A DNA stretch of 64,000 nt from Stenogyne calaminthoides (GCA_037126765.1 JBBCBC010000002.1:17391853-17455852); one strand, 5' to 3'. Shown: positions 48,477 through 58,993, counted from the stretch's first letter. The notes: generated by a model not told the origin, from the sequence alone. Program-made: numbers and translations.

Positions 48477-50151
48477 TGTTGGTCCTTTCCAGAATCTAGT
48501 CTCACACGTGTATGGGGAACACGTGTTCAAAGGATTTTTAAAACTTTTCTTTCATCGAGGTCGATGGGTCGTTATCCCGATAATTTTGCCCCTGAGAAGC
48601 ACCTTACTGTACTCGAGTCAAAGTTCATCGAGACAATGATCCTCCGAGAATGCTTTCCTTTGAAGAAATCTATTTATTCTAGCTACTGAAGTTGTGCGGA
48701 ATGGTTGACCCTAAGTTTATACTTTATTTTAGCTTTCTTGAAAATCTTCCTTCAATAAAAATGGTGATTAAGGTTGTGATCAATTTGATGCAAGTTCAGC
48801 TGGATTGGTTCCAATCGGAATATCGGAAAAATATGCAAATGATAATAATGCAAGACAGAAAAGTAAACAACACAAAGAATTATAGTGGTTCGGAGACTCA
48901 AGCTCCCTCGTCCACTCTCTCCTCGATCTTTCGAGAAATTCGCTTAACCACTTCCTAAAGCTTTCGGGCTAACTCCACTTTAGCTTTTACTCACTTTTCT
49001 ACCTTGAGTTTTAAATTTGACTCACCGCAGACTTACTAACTCAAACACACACCTGTGTTCGGACTACCACGAGTAGCTTACTAACTTCTTCTCTAGAGTT
49101 TTACGGCTAACTCATTGTAGCTTACTCACTCTTTACAACTCTAACTCACCAACAAATCACACACAAACTACCTTAACAAAGGGTTTGGGTTTTGGGTTGA
49201 TTTCAACTATGGTGAGATATCCTTTGAATAAGAACAAATCTTACGAGGCTGATATCTCTACTAAGCTTTGGATATTTCTTATCAATCTAGGCTTAGTGAA
49301 TGAGCTCTCTCCAATATGAAACACTTGGGAAATGCTAGGTTTTTGAGAAAGTGCTTCAATTTGCAATAATCTGAATGAGCCCTTGAGTTGCTTGAAATTT
49401 CCGTGACCTCTCAAATGTAGAAGGTCAACGGGTATTTATAGTAACCTTCACCAAGGTTACTCTTGAAAAAACTATCCGCTGGAGGAGATAGTATCAAGGG
49501 GTTTCTCTTACGTGTTTGATGAACTGCTATATTTAGGGGTTTGAACACTCCCTTGCATGTTTTAGGAAATATGTTCATGTAGCCAATCAACAATTTTTGC
49601 GATGCGGAACTTAGTACCACCGACATAATTAGGTCTTGTTTTCGAAGGTCGATGAAATGCAGTGTTGTCTTCCTCACGATTGGTTCTTGTCTTTAAAATG
49701 AATGTAGACAAACAAAATGGCTCTTTTTAGGTCAATCTCTCTGAATGAGACAACCTTAAACAACACCTAGACTTCTAGTTCATTTTGTCTGACTTGAATG
49801 TTTTTAAGCAATATCTACTTTTTCTCAACTCGTATCTTTTCCTCGCTTTTGTATGAATTCAGATATGTATTTCTTCGATTCCTCGAACATCCAGGTCTTC
49901 CCGAGTCTTGATAATTTTATCGAGTCTTGATTCTCTTGATTCTTTAATTACTCGATTTTTTACGAGTCTTGATTCTTCAAGATCTTCAAAATCTAACTGA
50001 TCTATATCTGCTGACTTTACATGGTGCGTAGATAACTTCCCTAACAATCTATATTTAAACCCCACTCAAATATCAAGATTATCCCTAACATGTCATACTC
50101 GTGGGGTTTGGGATCTAATCAAAACTTCTTTATTAAATTCATCTCCCAACA
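48477..50151 (-). repeat. 5' LTR of the copia element
   Basis: It runs on the minus strand from TGTTGGGAGATG at 50151 to GGACCAACA at 48477 and is 1,675 bases long. A TATA box (minus, CTATAAATACCC, about 49432-49443) fits a minus-strand promoter. It preserves the empty target site of the hAT insertion found in the other LTR. It differs from that LTR by many small indels and substitutions. Confidence 0.92.
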
Positions 50152-51702
50152 ATAGTTATACAAGAAGCTAGATAAGTAAATTAAACAAAAAACTAAACTA
50201 AACAATTGCATACACATAAATTAAGACATAATTAAGAATGATTCAAACATAATTAAGACCAATTTTAACAAGAATTTTAGTTTTTGACTTAAAGGGTGCA
50301 AAAATCATGTGTTTTGATGGTTTTTAACACATAAATTATGTTGAAATGAAGGCTATGATATTATAAACTATCCTCTTGCACTAAACATGATATTCACATC
50401 ATTTTAAGCTTCAAATAAGCATGAGAACAGCCCCAAATCAGATCTGGTCTTTGCTGTCAAAAACAGTAATTTCAGCATTATATCACATAAAAAATCAACC
50501 TCAATAGTCTAGCTTCAATTCTCTATTTCTTGCAAAACTCATTCAACATTAATGTACATCAATTGAGCTTACAAAAGTGTGCACAAAAGGTATAAAACAT
50601 CAGTTCATAGCTCATAGAAAAACCAGTTTATAGAGATAGAAAATCATGCATCAAGTCTCCAATATGTGAATATTTTTGCTGCAAAACTGATTCTATCATG
50701 GAATATCATCATTCTAGCATTCAAGTGTGATTTTAAGCTCAAAGTATGCATAAGATAGCTCCACTTCAGATCTGATATCCTGCTGCAAAATAATAAATTT
50801 CTTCACCCTTTTCACGTAAAAATATCCTTGTTTCTCTAGTCTTGGTTCCCTTTACTTATAAAACTGATTCTATATTTAATATCCAACAATAGAGCTTAAA
50901 ACATAAGGCAAAAGACACCATCCAACACTCCAAGAGAATCAATTTAAAACATAGAAAATTATGCACATAACACTCTAAATTTTCACATATAGACAAGGTT
51001 CTTGGGGGTTCAAAGCATACTAAGGCACTTCATTGCCATATCATCACCAAAAATATCTAACCCCGCTATATCATTTCTTTTATTTCTTTATTGTTATTAT
51101 TATTATGATTTTCAACTTATCTCAAAATGACATATTCTAATACCTATAAGAAGGCTCACTTAATAGGTACCCATTTATTCAACTCTGAAAAATGACATAT
51201 TCACTATAAACAATACTAATAAGCTATAAACTCCACACTCTAATACCTATAAGTCCTATCATGATTCCAAAGATGTCATCTAAACATAAAACATGCAAAG
51301 CATCCAATCTTCATATTCACTAGCTAGACTATTTTACCAAATAAATTCTCGAGAAAAGAATTCGCACAAATAGTATCGAATAAGGTAAAAAAAATGAATT
51401 CACGATGAATACAATTTCAAAGATACAAACCAACAAGGCTGAATCATGAACTCCATTATGTCATCCAAATAAAAACATGCAAGCAATTCAATCTTCAAAT
51501 TCACTAGATAGATATATTTTACACAAATAATTTAAAAGGGAAAACTAATCAACATATTATCTCATGTTGTTTAGATGAACAATTATAATGTAGCAAAATG
51601 AGAATTGTATTATTGAGCTTAATTTCAAGTGTTTAAGATTAGGGACATAAATCCTGCACAATATTGAAAATTATTCCTTCTATAGTCTTCATCTTTTTTG
51701 GC

Positions 51703-51705
<3 letters not shown>

Positions 51706-51741
<36 letters not shown>
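51706..51741. repeat. AT dinucleotide microsatellite, about 36 bp
   Basis: Uninterrupted AT repeat ending at ATGTTGG. Confidence 0.95.
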
Positions 51742-51742
<1 letters not shown>

Positions 51743-52230
51743 GTTGGTCCCAAAATTTCTACAAGACTTTGATCTTCTTTCAACTCTAAAATTGTAAATT
51801 CGAGTTCAAAGGTTTCACTTTTGAAAAACAAAATTGTACAACATGCTTATTTGAATTGAACAAAAACAGAATCTAGCCTCGATGGGATAAATCTCACCCG
51901 CCTCAAATCCAACAATTCATCTAAAATCAGAACTACCAATCTAATCATGGTGGACTCTCTATAATTAAAAATAGAACTAACAAAAACACAAAGAATATAG
52001 CTCCAATGTAAAAAATTAACAAGAATTAAAATTAACAGAGAAGTGTACCTATTCTTTTTTTGCTCGATTCGAAAAATTCACGAATCAAGAACGCTATGCC
52101 CAAATTTGGTAAAAGAAACAATCTAGAGAAGAAACAATTGGGAATATAGAATTGGGAGAGGATTTCTGGTAAATGCACCAAATATCGTCATGATTAGGGA
52201 GGCTTGCGAAAAGTTGTCATGATTTACTTT

Positions 52231-52302
52231 TTGATTCACGCCAATTTTGGGGGATACTGCTTGATTCACCCCCAATTTTGGGGGATACTGTGATTCACGC
52301 AG
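52231..52302. repeat. 30-bp tandem repeat, 2.4 copies
   Basis: TTGATTCAC followed by CCAATTTTGGGGGATACTG occurs at 52231 and 52261, with a third partial copy at 52291. Inside each unit CCAATTTTGG is an inverted repeat. Confidence 0.85.
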
Positions 52303-52434
52303 GTTGGAACAATTGGGAGAATTAGGGATTTTTTTATCATATTTTTTAAAAATAATATTAAGAATCCATTTTGTAATTGCAATATTCAACTTTACATCTA
52401 GTTAAAAAAAAGATAAAATAAAAAATTTACATAT

Positions 52435-52507
52435 GAGGTAGTGGCGCAGTTAGCTAGTACCGCTTCTAAGTAATCCTGAGGTCGAGAGTTCGAGCCTCTC
52501 TCACCCC
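52435..52507 (+). pseudogene. Elongator tRNA-Met pseudogene lacking the anticodon arm
   Basis: The 5' part (GGTAGTGGCGCAGTTAGCTA, from 52437) and the 3' part (AGTAATCCTGAGGTCGAGAG then TTCGAGCCTCTCTCACCCC) follow plant elongator tRNA-Met closely from memory, including both internal promoter boxes. About a dozen bases that should hold the CAT anticodon loop are missing between GCTAGTACC and GCTTCTAAG. The acceptor stem is also mismatched (GAGGTAG against CTCACCCC). It cannot act as tRNA. It could be a tRNA-derived SINE head or a simple pseudogene. Confidence 0.8.
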
Positions 52508-52555
52508 AAATTTTTAGTTATCAACTTTGCAAGAATTTAAGTTTTCAATAAATGT

Positions 52556-52626
52556 GCTTTGTCTAGCTTTTAGTTGGGGAAAGACAAGTTATTTGTTGTA
52601 AAGGTCATAAGTTCAATTCCCATTAA
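52556..52626 (+). repeat. tRNA-like sequence 2
   Basis: An A-box-like TAGCTTTTAGTTGGGG at 52564 is followed after about 30 bases by a B-box-like AAGTTCAATTCC (52609-52620). No cloverleaf can be drawn. It belongs to a run of four such units at 52435-52932. Confidence 0.45.
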
Positions 52627-52687
52627 TGTATTTATTTTTTATATTGAAAAATTGATTCAAATATTTTTATTAAAATACCTAAGACAA

Positions 52688-52760
52688 ATGTAGTGTTTGG
52701 TCCAATGGTGTAATATATCCTCTTTAGTTAAAAGGGTCTTGTGTTCAAACCCTGATGGAT
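52688..52760 (+). repeat. tRNA-like sequence 3
   Basis: TGGTCCAATGGTGTAA (52698) stands as an A box and GTGTTCAAACCC (52741-52752) as a B box, with the usual spacing. No full tRNA fold is visible. Confidence 0.5.
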
Positions 52761-52865
52761 GAAAATTTATATTTTTCAATTTTTAATATAATTTATATTT
52801 TATACTTTTAAAATTTAATTAATGGCAAAAAGATAATAAATAATAAACATCAAAATAAAATAAAA

Positions 52866-52932
52866 ATTATCTAGCTTATTTGGTGGTTACTTGTCAAGTT
52901 TAATTGAAAGGTTTTGTGTTCGAACCTTAATA
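52866..52932 (+). repeat. tRNA-like sequence 4
   Basis: CTAGCTTATTTGGTGGTTA (52871) stands as an A box and TGTGTTCGAACCTT (52916-52929) as a near-consensus B box. Unit 2 has a similar CTAGCTT ... CAAGTT ... AAAGGT order, which suggests common origin by duplication. Confidence 0.5.
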
Positions 52933-53378
52933 AACAAATTTTTTTAATAAATTTTATATTCATAGGTTTATTTAATAAAATCTATATTTTATATGGAAAA
53001 AATTTATTAAAAGCGTTATTTAATAAAAATCTATATATTGTCCTTAAATTGCCACCTCCCCTAAGTTACGGGTATTTTCCCACAATTGAACCTATGCAAA
53101 AACTTACTTGGAAATGTATGCTTTTTTTGTCAATAATGAGGGAGTCTAAACATATTTTCAAATAAGTAATTTTTCATGCAATTATCCACACATGTATGTA
53201 TTTAACATTTCACGTTAAACTCTAGGTTCTGCAATGAAAGAGACTTTAAATGGTAGCTACAACTTCACTTGTATATAGAGCAGAAAATTTACCTTTTTGT
53301 AATAAAATCATGTGAAAAGTGAGATGATACCTGAAAATAAATTTGTCATAATTCACCTAAAAATTTCAGATCATCACT
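52933..53378. other. AT-rich DNA, nothing recognised
   Basis: The plus frame 52914-53165 is a low-complexity I/L/F/K/N frame over AT-rich repeats (TTTAATAAAATCTATAT twice). There is no evidence of a gene. Confidence 0.5.
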
Positions 53379-54156
53379 GTAATACCCCAAACCAAACACA
53401 ACCTTTAAAAAGACATATTTTAAATAATTGCATGCATTTTCTTTTTTCTAATGAGAATGCCTCGTGTTTTTCTTATAAATTAATTTCAATTTTAAGTATG
53501 ATTTAGCTATCCGAGCAAAAACACTCCTAAAGACTTCAAGAAGCATCGAAATAAGGTTTGATTGATGAAATAAAAATGTAAAAATTTTAACCCAAGAAAA
53601 GGCGATTGAAACCTTAATTAATTAAATAAATAAATAATAATAATAATAATAATAATATTTTGGGTCCAAATAAATTTGGACTAAACAATTAACGGCCCAA
53701 GTCCTTTTGTCCCATTTTTAATATACAAAACAAAGTATGAGAAATTTGAAGCCCAAGTCTCTTTCTTTGGCCCATTTGCAATACATTGAACGGTGAAAAA
53801 TCTTCAAAGGGCCCAAATCTGGCATTTTCAGCCGCAATAAAAAAAAAAAAAAAAAAAAAAAAGAGAAGAGTCAAGAGGCCTCCAAGTTCAGCAGGAATAG
53901 GCCATCATTTGGTTCCTCTCGAATCCCACTTTTCACCGCCATTGTCGACTGTGGTGGTAGGCGGCGTGGGGATCTCCAATTTGTGATGTAGCCCTATAGC
54001 CATGACTTCAATGGAGAGGGAGGGCTCTTCGTGGGTTCTAGGGGATTTTTTCTCTAGATTCTTGTTTGGGTTCTTTGATTTGTTACTCGATCACAGCTGT
54101 TTCGACGAAATTGGGGTTCCAATTTGACGATTTTTTTGAGTTGGATTTTACAGGAT
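53379..54156 (+). repeat. LTR-like fragment starting TGTAATACCCC
   Basis: TGTAATACCCCAAACC at 53379 resembles the TGTAACACCCC start of LTRs from plant gypsy chromoviruses. The following 450 bases contain five GGCCCA or GCCCAA words (53658-53820), an (AAT)n run at 53627-53657 and a poly-A of about 24 at 53840. A leader-like, GC-richer part (53870-54140) then ends in TTTTACAG, a splice-acceptor-like site. A CACTA end follows at 54157. No second LTR, PBS or PPT is visible, so this may be a truncated or solo LTR. The alternative is a host promoter and leader cut by the CACTA insertion. Confidence 0.4.
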
Positions 54157-54560
54157 CACTACAAAAAGACGGTGTTTTACGACGGTTTAAACCGCTGCAA
54201 ATCATAGTCAGCGATCGCTTTTTTTAGCGATGGTTTTTATCCGTCTGAAAACGAGGTCAAGTAATTCGAACATTTTTCCCTGTCTGTCGCTAGGTAGCGA
54301 CGTGCTTATTTTAAATCGCAGACAAAAGTATCGACGACTTCGTATCTGCCGCGAACATAGTAGCGGGTAAAATTAATAGCTAAATCGTCATATATTGTCA
54401 AAGCGCTTATGACGCCATCATATCTTGCTAAATTCTTGACCTTCTATCGTGGATAGCTACGGAGAATTCCGCCGAAAATTGCAATGCTTATGATCGATGG
54501 TATTAGCGATGGAAAAAGGCGCTGTCATAACCGTGTTAAGCTAAATCGTGAATTTTTTTT
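54157..54560 (+). mobile_element. CACTA transposon 5' end with subterminal repeats
   Basis: CACTACAAAAAGACGG at 54157 is a typical CACTA terminal inverted repeat, preceded by GAT as possible 3-bp target duplication. The next 400 bases carry many short words such as AGCGATGG, TAGCGAC and GACGG in both orientations, the subterminal pattern of these elements. The opposite end (CCGTC...TTTTTGTAGTG) does not occur before the next element starts at 57877, so the copy is truncated or its other end was lost. The tandem arrays at 54784-57876 may be its internal part. Confidence 0.75.
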
Positions 54561-54783
54561 AAAAAATGGCCAATAGTTATTCGAACCCGCGAAGCGATCG
54601 GTAAGCGGCACCGAACTGTTCGAGCTACTTAACCATCTTTAACCCAACCACCAAACATCTTATATAAATTAATGACGCCGATTAAATGAGGCAATATATT
54701 CATTTCCCACGGGGGCCGAACAACCGCGGACACCAAAATGTAAAGTATCGATTCTGACGGTAAGACTTTCTTCTTTTACGCTT
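54561..54783. other. tRNA-like stretch and spacer inside the presumed CACTA element
   Basis: On the minus strand TAGCTCGAACAGTTCGG and CGGGTTCGAATAACT resemble A and B boxes at about tRNA spacing (54570-54640). No cloverleaf is apparent. The rest shows no feature. Confidence 0.35.
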
Positions 54784-55235
54784 ACTTAATGAATTTAATT
54801 TTATATGTCATAATATTCATTTTTTTTTTCTAATTTGTTTTAAAAATTCTTTTATTTCAATTATATTATTTAATAATTCAATTACATATTAAAATAATAA
54901 TTTATATTTTTTTATTTATAAATTATAATTAAATTAAAATATATTAAAATTGTATTTTTTTTTACTTATTTTTAATAAAATTAATTCTATATGTCCTAAA
55001 ATTCATTTTTTTTCTAATTTTTTTAATTCTTTATTTCAATTATCTTATTTAAGAATTCAATTACGTTTCAATATAATAATTTATACTTTTTATCTATAAA
55101 TTTTAATTAAATTAAAAATATATTAAAATTGTATTTTTTAACTTATTTTTAATAAAATTAATTCTATATTAATTTACAATTCATTTTTTTTCAGCTTTTT
55201 TTTTTAAATTCTTTATTTCAATTATCTTATATAAA
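54784..55235. repeat. 180-bp tandem repeat, 2.5 copies, extremely AT-rich
   Basis: Units begin at 54784, 54964 and 55141 (marker: ACTTATTTTTAATAAAATTA then ATTCTATATG). Each contains TTATTTCAATTAT, CTTATTTAA and TAAATTAAAATATATTAAAAT. The third copy is cut at about 55235 where the minisatellite starts. Confidence 0.85.
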
Positions 55236-56277
55236 CAGGTAATATTTTTTCTATGCAAACAAGTTATATGTACTTTTATATCTAAACAAGTAATAATTTT
55301 CATCTAAAACAAATAATACTTTTTATCTAAACAAGTTATATGTATTTTTCTTTCTAAACAAGTAATATTTTTCTATGTAAAAAAAGTTATATTTACTTTT
55401 CTATCTAAACAAGTAATACTTTTATATGTAAACAAGTAATATTTTTCTATGTAAACAATTTATATGTACTTTCTATCTAAACAAGTAATACTTTTCTATG
55501 TAAACAAAGTAATACTTTTTTATGTAAACAAGTTATATGTACTTTTCTATCTAAAAAGTAATACTTTTCTATCTAAACAAGTAATACTTTTATATCTAAA
55601 CAAGTTATATATATTTTTCTATGTAAACAAGTAATACTTTTTTTATCTAAACAAGTTATATGTACTTTTCATCTAAACAAGTAATATTTTTCTATCTAAA
55701 ACAAGTAATACTTTTATATCTTAACAAGTTATATATACTTTTCTATCTAAACAAGTAATATTTTTCTATGTAAACAAGTAACACTTTTTTATGTAAACAA
55801 GTTATATGTACTTTTCTATCTAAACAAGTAATATTTTTCTATCTAAACAAGTAATACTTTTATATCTAAACAAGTTATATATATTTTTCTTGGTAAACAA
55901 GTAATACTTTTTTATCTAAACAAGTTATATGTACTTTTATCTAAACAAGTAATATTTTTATATCTTAACAACTTATATATACTTTTCTATCTAAACAAGT
56001 AGTACTTTTTTTCTATGTAAACAAGTAATACTTTTTATGTAAACAAGTTATATGTACTTCTCTATCTAAACAAGTAATACTTTTCTATTTAAACAAGTAA
56101 TACTTTTATATCTAAGAAGTTATATATTTTTTCTATATAAACAAGTAAACAAGTTATATGTACTTTTCTATCTAAACAAGTAATACTTTTCATCTAAACA
56201 AGTAATACTTTTATATCTTAACAAGTTATATATACTTTTCTATCTAAACAAGTAATACTTTTCTATGTAAACAAGTA

Positions 56278-56457
56278 CTCCCGTCTTCGAAGACTCTGCT
56301 ACCAACTTTTCGTACAGAGATTAAGAAAAGTTCTTTATGGGGTAGTAAGTGTGTTGTAAGGTTATGAGTGGTGAAGAGTGTGTTCAAAAATGGGTGTGCA
56401 AAGTCTTATGGGAGAGACCAAAAAAGAAAGTGTCATATGTCTTCTGGGACGGAGGAG
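56278..56457. mobile_element. Stowaway-like MITE 1 in the minisatellite
   Basis: 180 bases with inverted ends CTCCCGTCTTCGAAG and CTCCTCCGTCCCAGAAG (reverse complement of the right end), flanked by TA on both sides (56276-56277 and 56458-56459). CTCCCTCCGTCC ends with a TA duplication are typical of Stowaway (Tc1/mariner-derived) MITEs. It has no coding capacity. Confidence 0.9.
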
Positions 56458-57197
56458 TAATACATTTCTATGTAAACAAGTTATATGTATTTTTCTATCT
56501 AAACAAGTAATATTTTTCTATGTAAACAAGTAATACTTTTCTATGTAAACGAGTAATACTTTTTATGTAAACAAGTTATATGTACTTTTCTATCTATGTA
56601 AACAAGTAATACTTTTCTATCTAAACAAGTAATACTTTTATATCTAAACAAGTTATATATAATTTTCTATGTAAACAAGTTATACTTTTTTATCTAAACA
56701 AGTTATATGTACTTTTCTATCTAAACAAGTAATACTTTTCTATCTAAACAAGTAATACTTTTATATCTTAACAAGTTATATATGCTTTTCTATCTAAACA
56801 AGTAATACATTTCTATGTAAACAAGTAATACTTTTTTATGTAAACAAGTTATATGTACTTTTCTATCTAAACAAGTAATACTTTTCAATCTAAACAAGTA
56901 ATACTTTTATATCTAAACAAGTTATATATATTTTTCTATCTAAACAAGTAATTTTTTTCTATCTAAACAAGTAATACTTTTATATCTAAACAAGTTATAT
57001 ATATTTTTCTATATAAACAATTTATATGTACTTTTCTATCTAAACAAGTAATACTTTTATATCTAAACAAGTAATACTTTTATATCTAAACAAGTAATAC
57101 TTTTATATCTTAACAAGTTATATATACTTTTCTATCATAACAAGTTATATATACCTTTCTATCTACACAAGTAATATTTTTCTATGTAAACAAGTTA

Positions 57198-57385
57198 CTC
57201 CTCCGTCCTTGAAGATTCTCGCTCCAACTTTTCAAGACGCACAGATTAAGAAAAGTTGCTTTATAGGGGGTAGTAAGTGTGTGTTGTAAGGTTATGAGTG
57301 GTGAAGGGTGTTCAAAAAATGGGTGTGCAAAGTCTTATGAGAGACCAAAAAGGAAAGTGTCTTTAAGTCTTCCAGACTTAGGAAG
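57198..57385. mobile_element. Stowaway-like MITE 2 in the minisatellite
   Basis: 188 bases, same family as the copy at 56278 and almost collinear with it (GTAGTAAGTGTG, GGTTATGAGTGGTGAAG and GGGTGTGCAAAGTCTTATG all shared). TA is present on both sides. The right end is more damaged (CTTCCAGACTTAGGAAG). It lies 920 bases downstream of MITE 1 with equivalent array sequence on both sides, so it arose by duplication of the array segment, not by a second insertion. Confidence 0.9.
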
Positions 57386-57876
57386 TAATACATTTCTATG
57401 TAAACAAGTTATATGTCATTTTCTATCTAAACAAGTAATATTTTTCTATGTAAACAAGTAATACTTTTCTATGTAAATGAGTAATACTTTTTATGTAAAC
57501 AAGTTATGTGTACTTTTCTATCTATCTAAACAAGTAATACTTTTCTATCTAAACAAGTAATACTTTTATATCTAAACAAGTTATATATATTTTTCTATGT
57601 AAACAAGTAATACTTTTTTATCTAAACAAGTTATATTTACTTTTCTATCTAAACAATTAATACTTTTCTATCTAAACAAGTAATACTTTTATATCTTAAC
57701 AAGTTATATATACTTTTCTATCTAAACAAGTAATACATTTCTATGTAAACAATTAATACTTTTTTATGTAAACAAGTTATATGTACTTTTCTATCTAAAC
57801 AAGTAATACTTTTCTATCTAAACAAGTAATATTTTTAAATCTAAACAAGTTATATATATTTTCTATGTAAACAAGT

Positions 57877-58993
57877 TGTCGCGAGTCGTTTTATTTGAGG
57901 AATATGATGTGGCTAATTCGATAACAACTCACAAACAAAACATGCACTTGTAAAATAAACTGTAAATAAGATGAATTTGTTGACCCAGTTCGTCAAGAAA
58001 TGACTACTCTGGGGGCATACCAAGCCGTGGATGTGGTATTGCGAGCTTTACACGCATAATATTTGATACACCTTTATGAAGATGAATCATTACAGATGAA
58101 GATAATTTGGAGAGTTAGCCTCTCGAGTGCTAGGGTTTCTAGTATGCATAAATGATCACTTTCTTTTTTCGCTTCCTCACCTCTCTCTCGAATTTCTTGT
58201 GGGGTATGACTTTTTTTCTCGGGAAATTTTTTCTAAACCTTTCTCTTCTTTTTTTTTTTCCTTTTATAGCACTCAGAGCAAGCATGGTTTGGGTTGACAA
58301 GCATGAATTTGGAGACTTGGTCATCTGAGAATCCGCATGATATTGCCACGTTCTCCCAACAATGCTTCTAGATTGATCTTGGAGCTTGCTTGTCTTTAAA
58401 AGGCACTCTTTTGGTTGTCCAAAATTAATCTTTTGCTTTCGGTTGGATGCTTTGTTAGCCCCTTTAATCATGTCGGTTTCATCTTTGAATCTTTATCCTC
58501 CTCGAGCATCTTGAGCCTCGGGGATGTTCGGTCTTCGGGATATCGAGTGTCGAGCACTCGACCATCAGATGCTGGGGTCTTGAGAATGTTGTGTTGCGAG
58601 CATCGACTTCCGGGATATCTGAGCTTTTTCGGGATATCTCGAAATTCTGAGCATCTTGACCCTCGGGATGTCCTGGCCTTCGGGATATCCGAAGTTTCTG
58701 AGCATCTTGACCTTGAGGATATCGGTGCTTTTCAGATATCCGAAAGTATTTTGGCCGCTGAAGTCCTCGATTTGCTCGTGGCCTTCTTGACTTAGCTCAT
58801 CTGATTCCTTCTTTCCTAACCTGAGTGGTGAGTATGTTTGTTTTGGGAGTCAAGTGGCGAACTGGTCGAACAAACTTGTTTGGTCAACGGATGGCGAGCA
58901 CACTTGTCCACTGGGTATGATTATTTTAAAGAATATTACACGTTGCTGCTTTACGTGTTCGATTAATCCTGAGCTATTATATCGAACACAACA
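57877..58993 (-). repeat. 3' LTR of gypsy copy B
   Basis: On the minus strand this runs from TGTTGTGTTCGATATAATAG (58993) to CTCGCGACA (57877), a TG...CA unit of 1,117 bases. The minus strand just before it reads CCGTGGGGGGTAT, a good polypurine tract. A minus TATA box (GCTATAAAAGG) lies at about 58258-58268. The extra plus-strand gene follows on its right, as expected for the 3' side of a minus-oriented Tat-like element. No second LTR of this family is in the window, so the limits rest on these signals only. Frames here (58139-58471 minus, 58415-58795 plus) are not genes. Confidence 0.6.
58500..58765. repeat. Degenerate 45-55-bp tandem repeat in the copy B LTR
   Basis: The words GAGCATCTTGACC, CTTCGGGATATC and GATATCCGAA recur about five times. 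The plus frame repeats SEHLD followed by a GIS-type stretch. It is likely a U3 subrepeat of the LTR. Confidence 0.7.

Larger units (their letters stand above)
35767..50151 (-). mobile_element. Full-length Ty1/copia element of the SIRE/Maximus type
   Basis: Two LTRs in direct orientation (35767-38318 and 48477-50151) enclose gag, protease, integrase, RT and RNase H on the minus strand, in copia order. The primer-binding site lies 2 bases inside the right LTR, a polypurine tract abuts the left one, and ATAGT flanks both ends (35762-35766 and 50152-50156) as a perfect 5-bp target duplication. Total length is 14,385 bases, of which 842 are a later hAT insertion. A 4.4-kb region between RNase H and the 3' LTR is typical of the SIRE/Maximus group, which often has an envelope-like gene there. 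All genes carry frameshifts or stops. Confidence 0.95.
50152..52434. other. AT-rich intergenic DNA with diverged duplications
   Basis: No gene is visible. 50380-50680 and 50690-50960 look like diverged tandem copies (shared words: CAGATCTG, CTGCAAAA, AGCTTAAAA, AAACTGATTCTAT). 51275-51340 and 51463-51525 are a second direct repeat (ACATGCAAG, CAATCTTCA, ATTCACTAG). The minus frame 52389-52123 spans the PKLGVNQ-type short tandem repeat and is not convincing. Confidence 0.5.
55236..57876. repeat. Minisatellite array of 23-25 bp units
   Basis: The unit is close to TCTAAACAAGTAATACTTTTCTA, alternating with variants having TTATATGTACTT or TTATATATATTT. About 95 units are present, allowing for the two MITEs inside. 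Variants recur in a regular order, so a higher-order pattern exists. Parts at 56458-56900 and 57386-57840 are near copies of each other. There are no spacers and no CRISPR-like structure. Confidence 0.95.

Noticed and set aside
53655..53830. Host housekeeping-gene promoter with site II elements
   Set aside because: No coding sequence follows and the block begins like a chromovirus LTR; kept only as an alternative in the findings.
57279..57461. 60-residue frame with cysteines (MCCKVMSGEGC...)
   Set aside because: It lies across MITE 2 and the minisatellite; the cysteines come from the TGTGTTGT word of the MITE.
55236..57876. CRISPR-like array
   Set aside because: Repeats are directly adjacent, of variable sequence and without unique spacers; this is a plant minisatellite.
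58139..58795. Frames of 110 and 126 residues near the copy B LTR
   Set aside because: They lie inside the inferred LTR; the second is a translation of its subrepeats.
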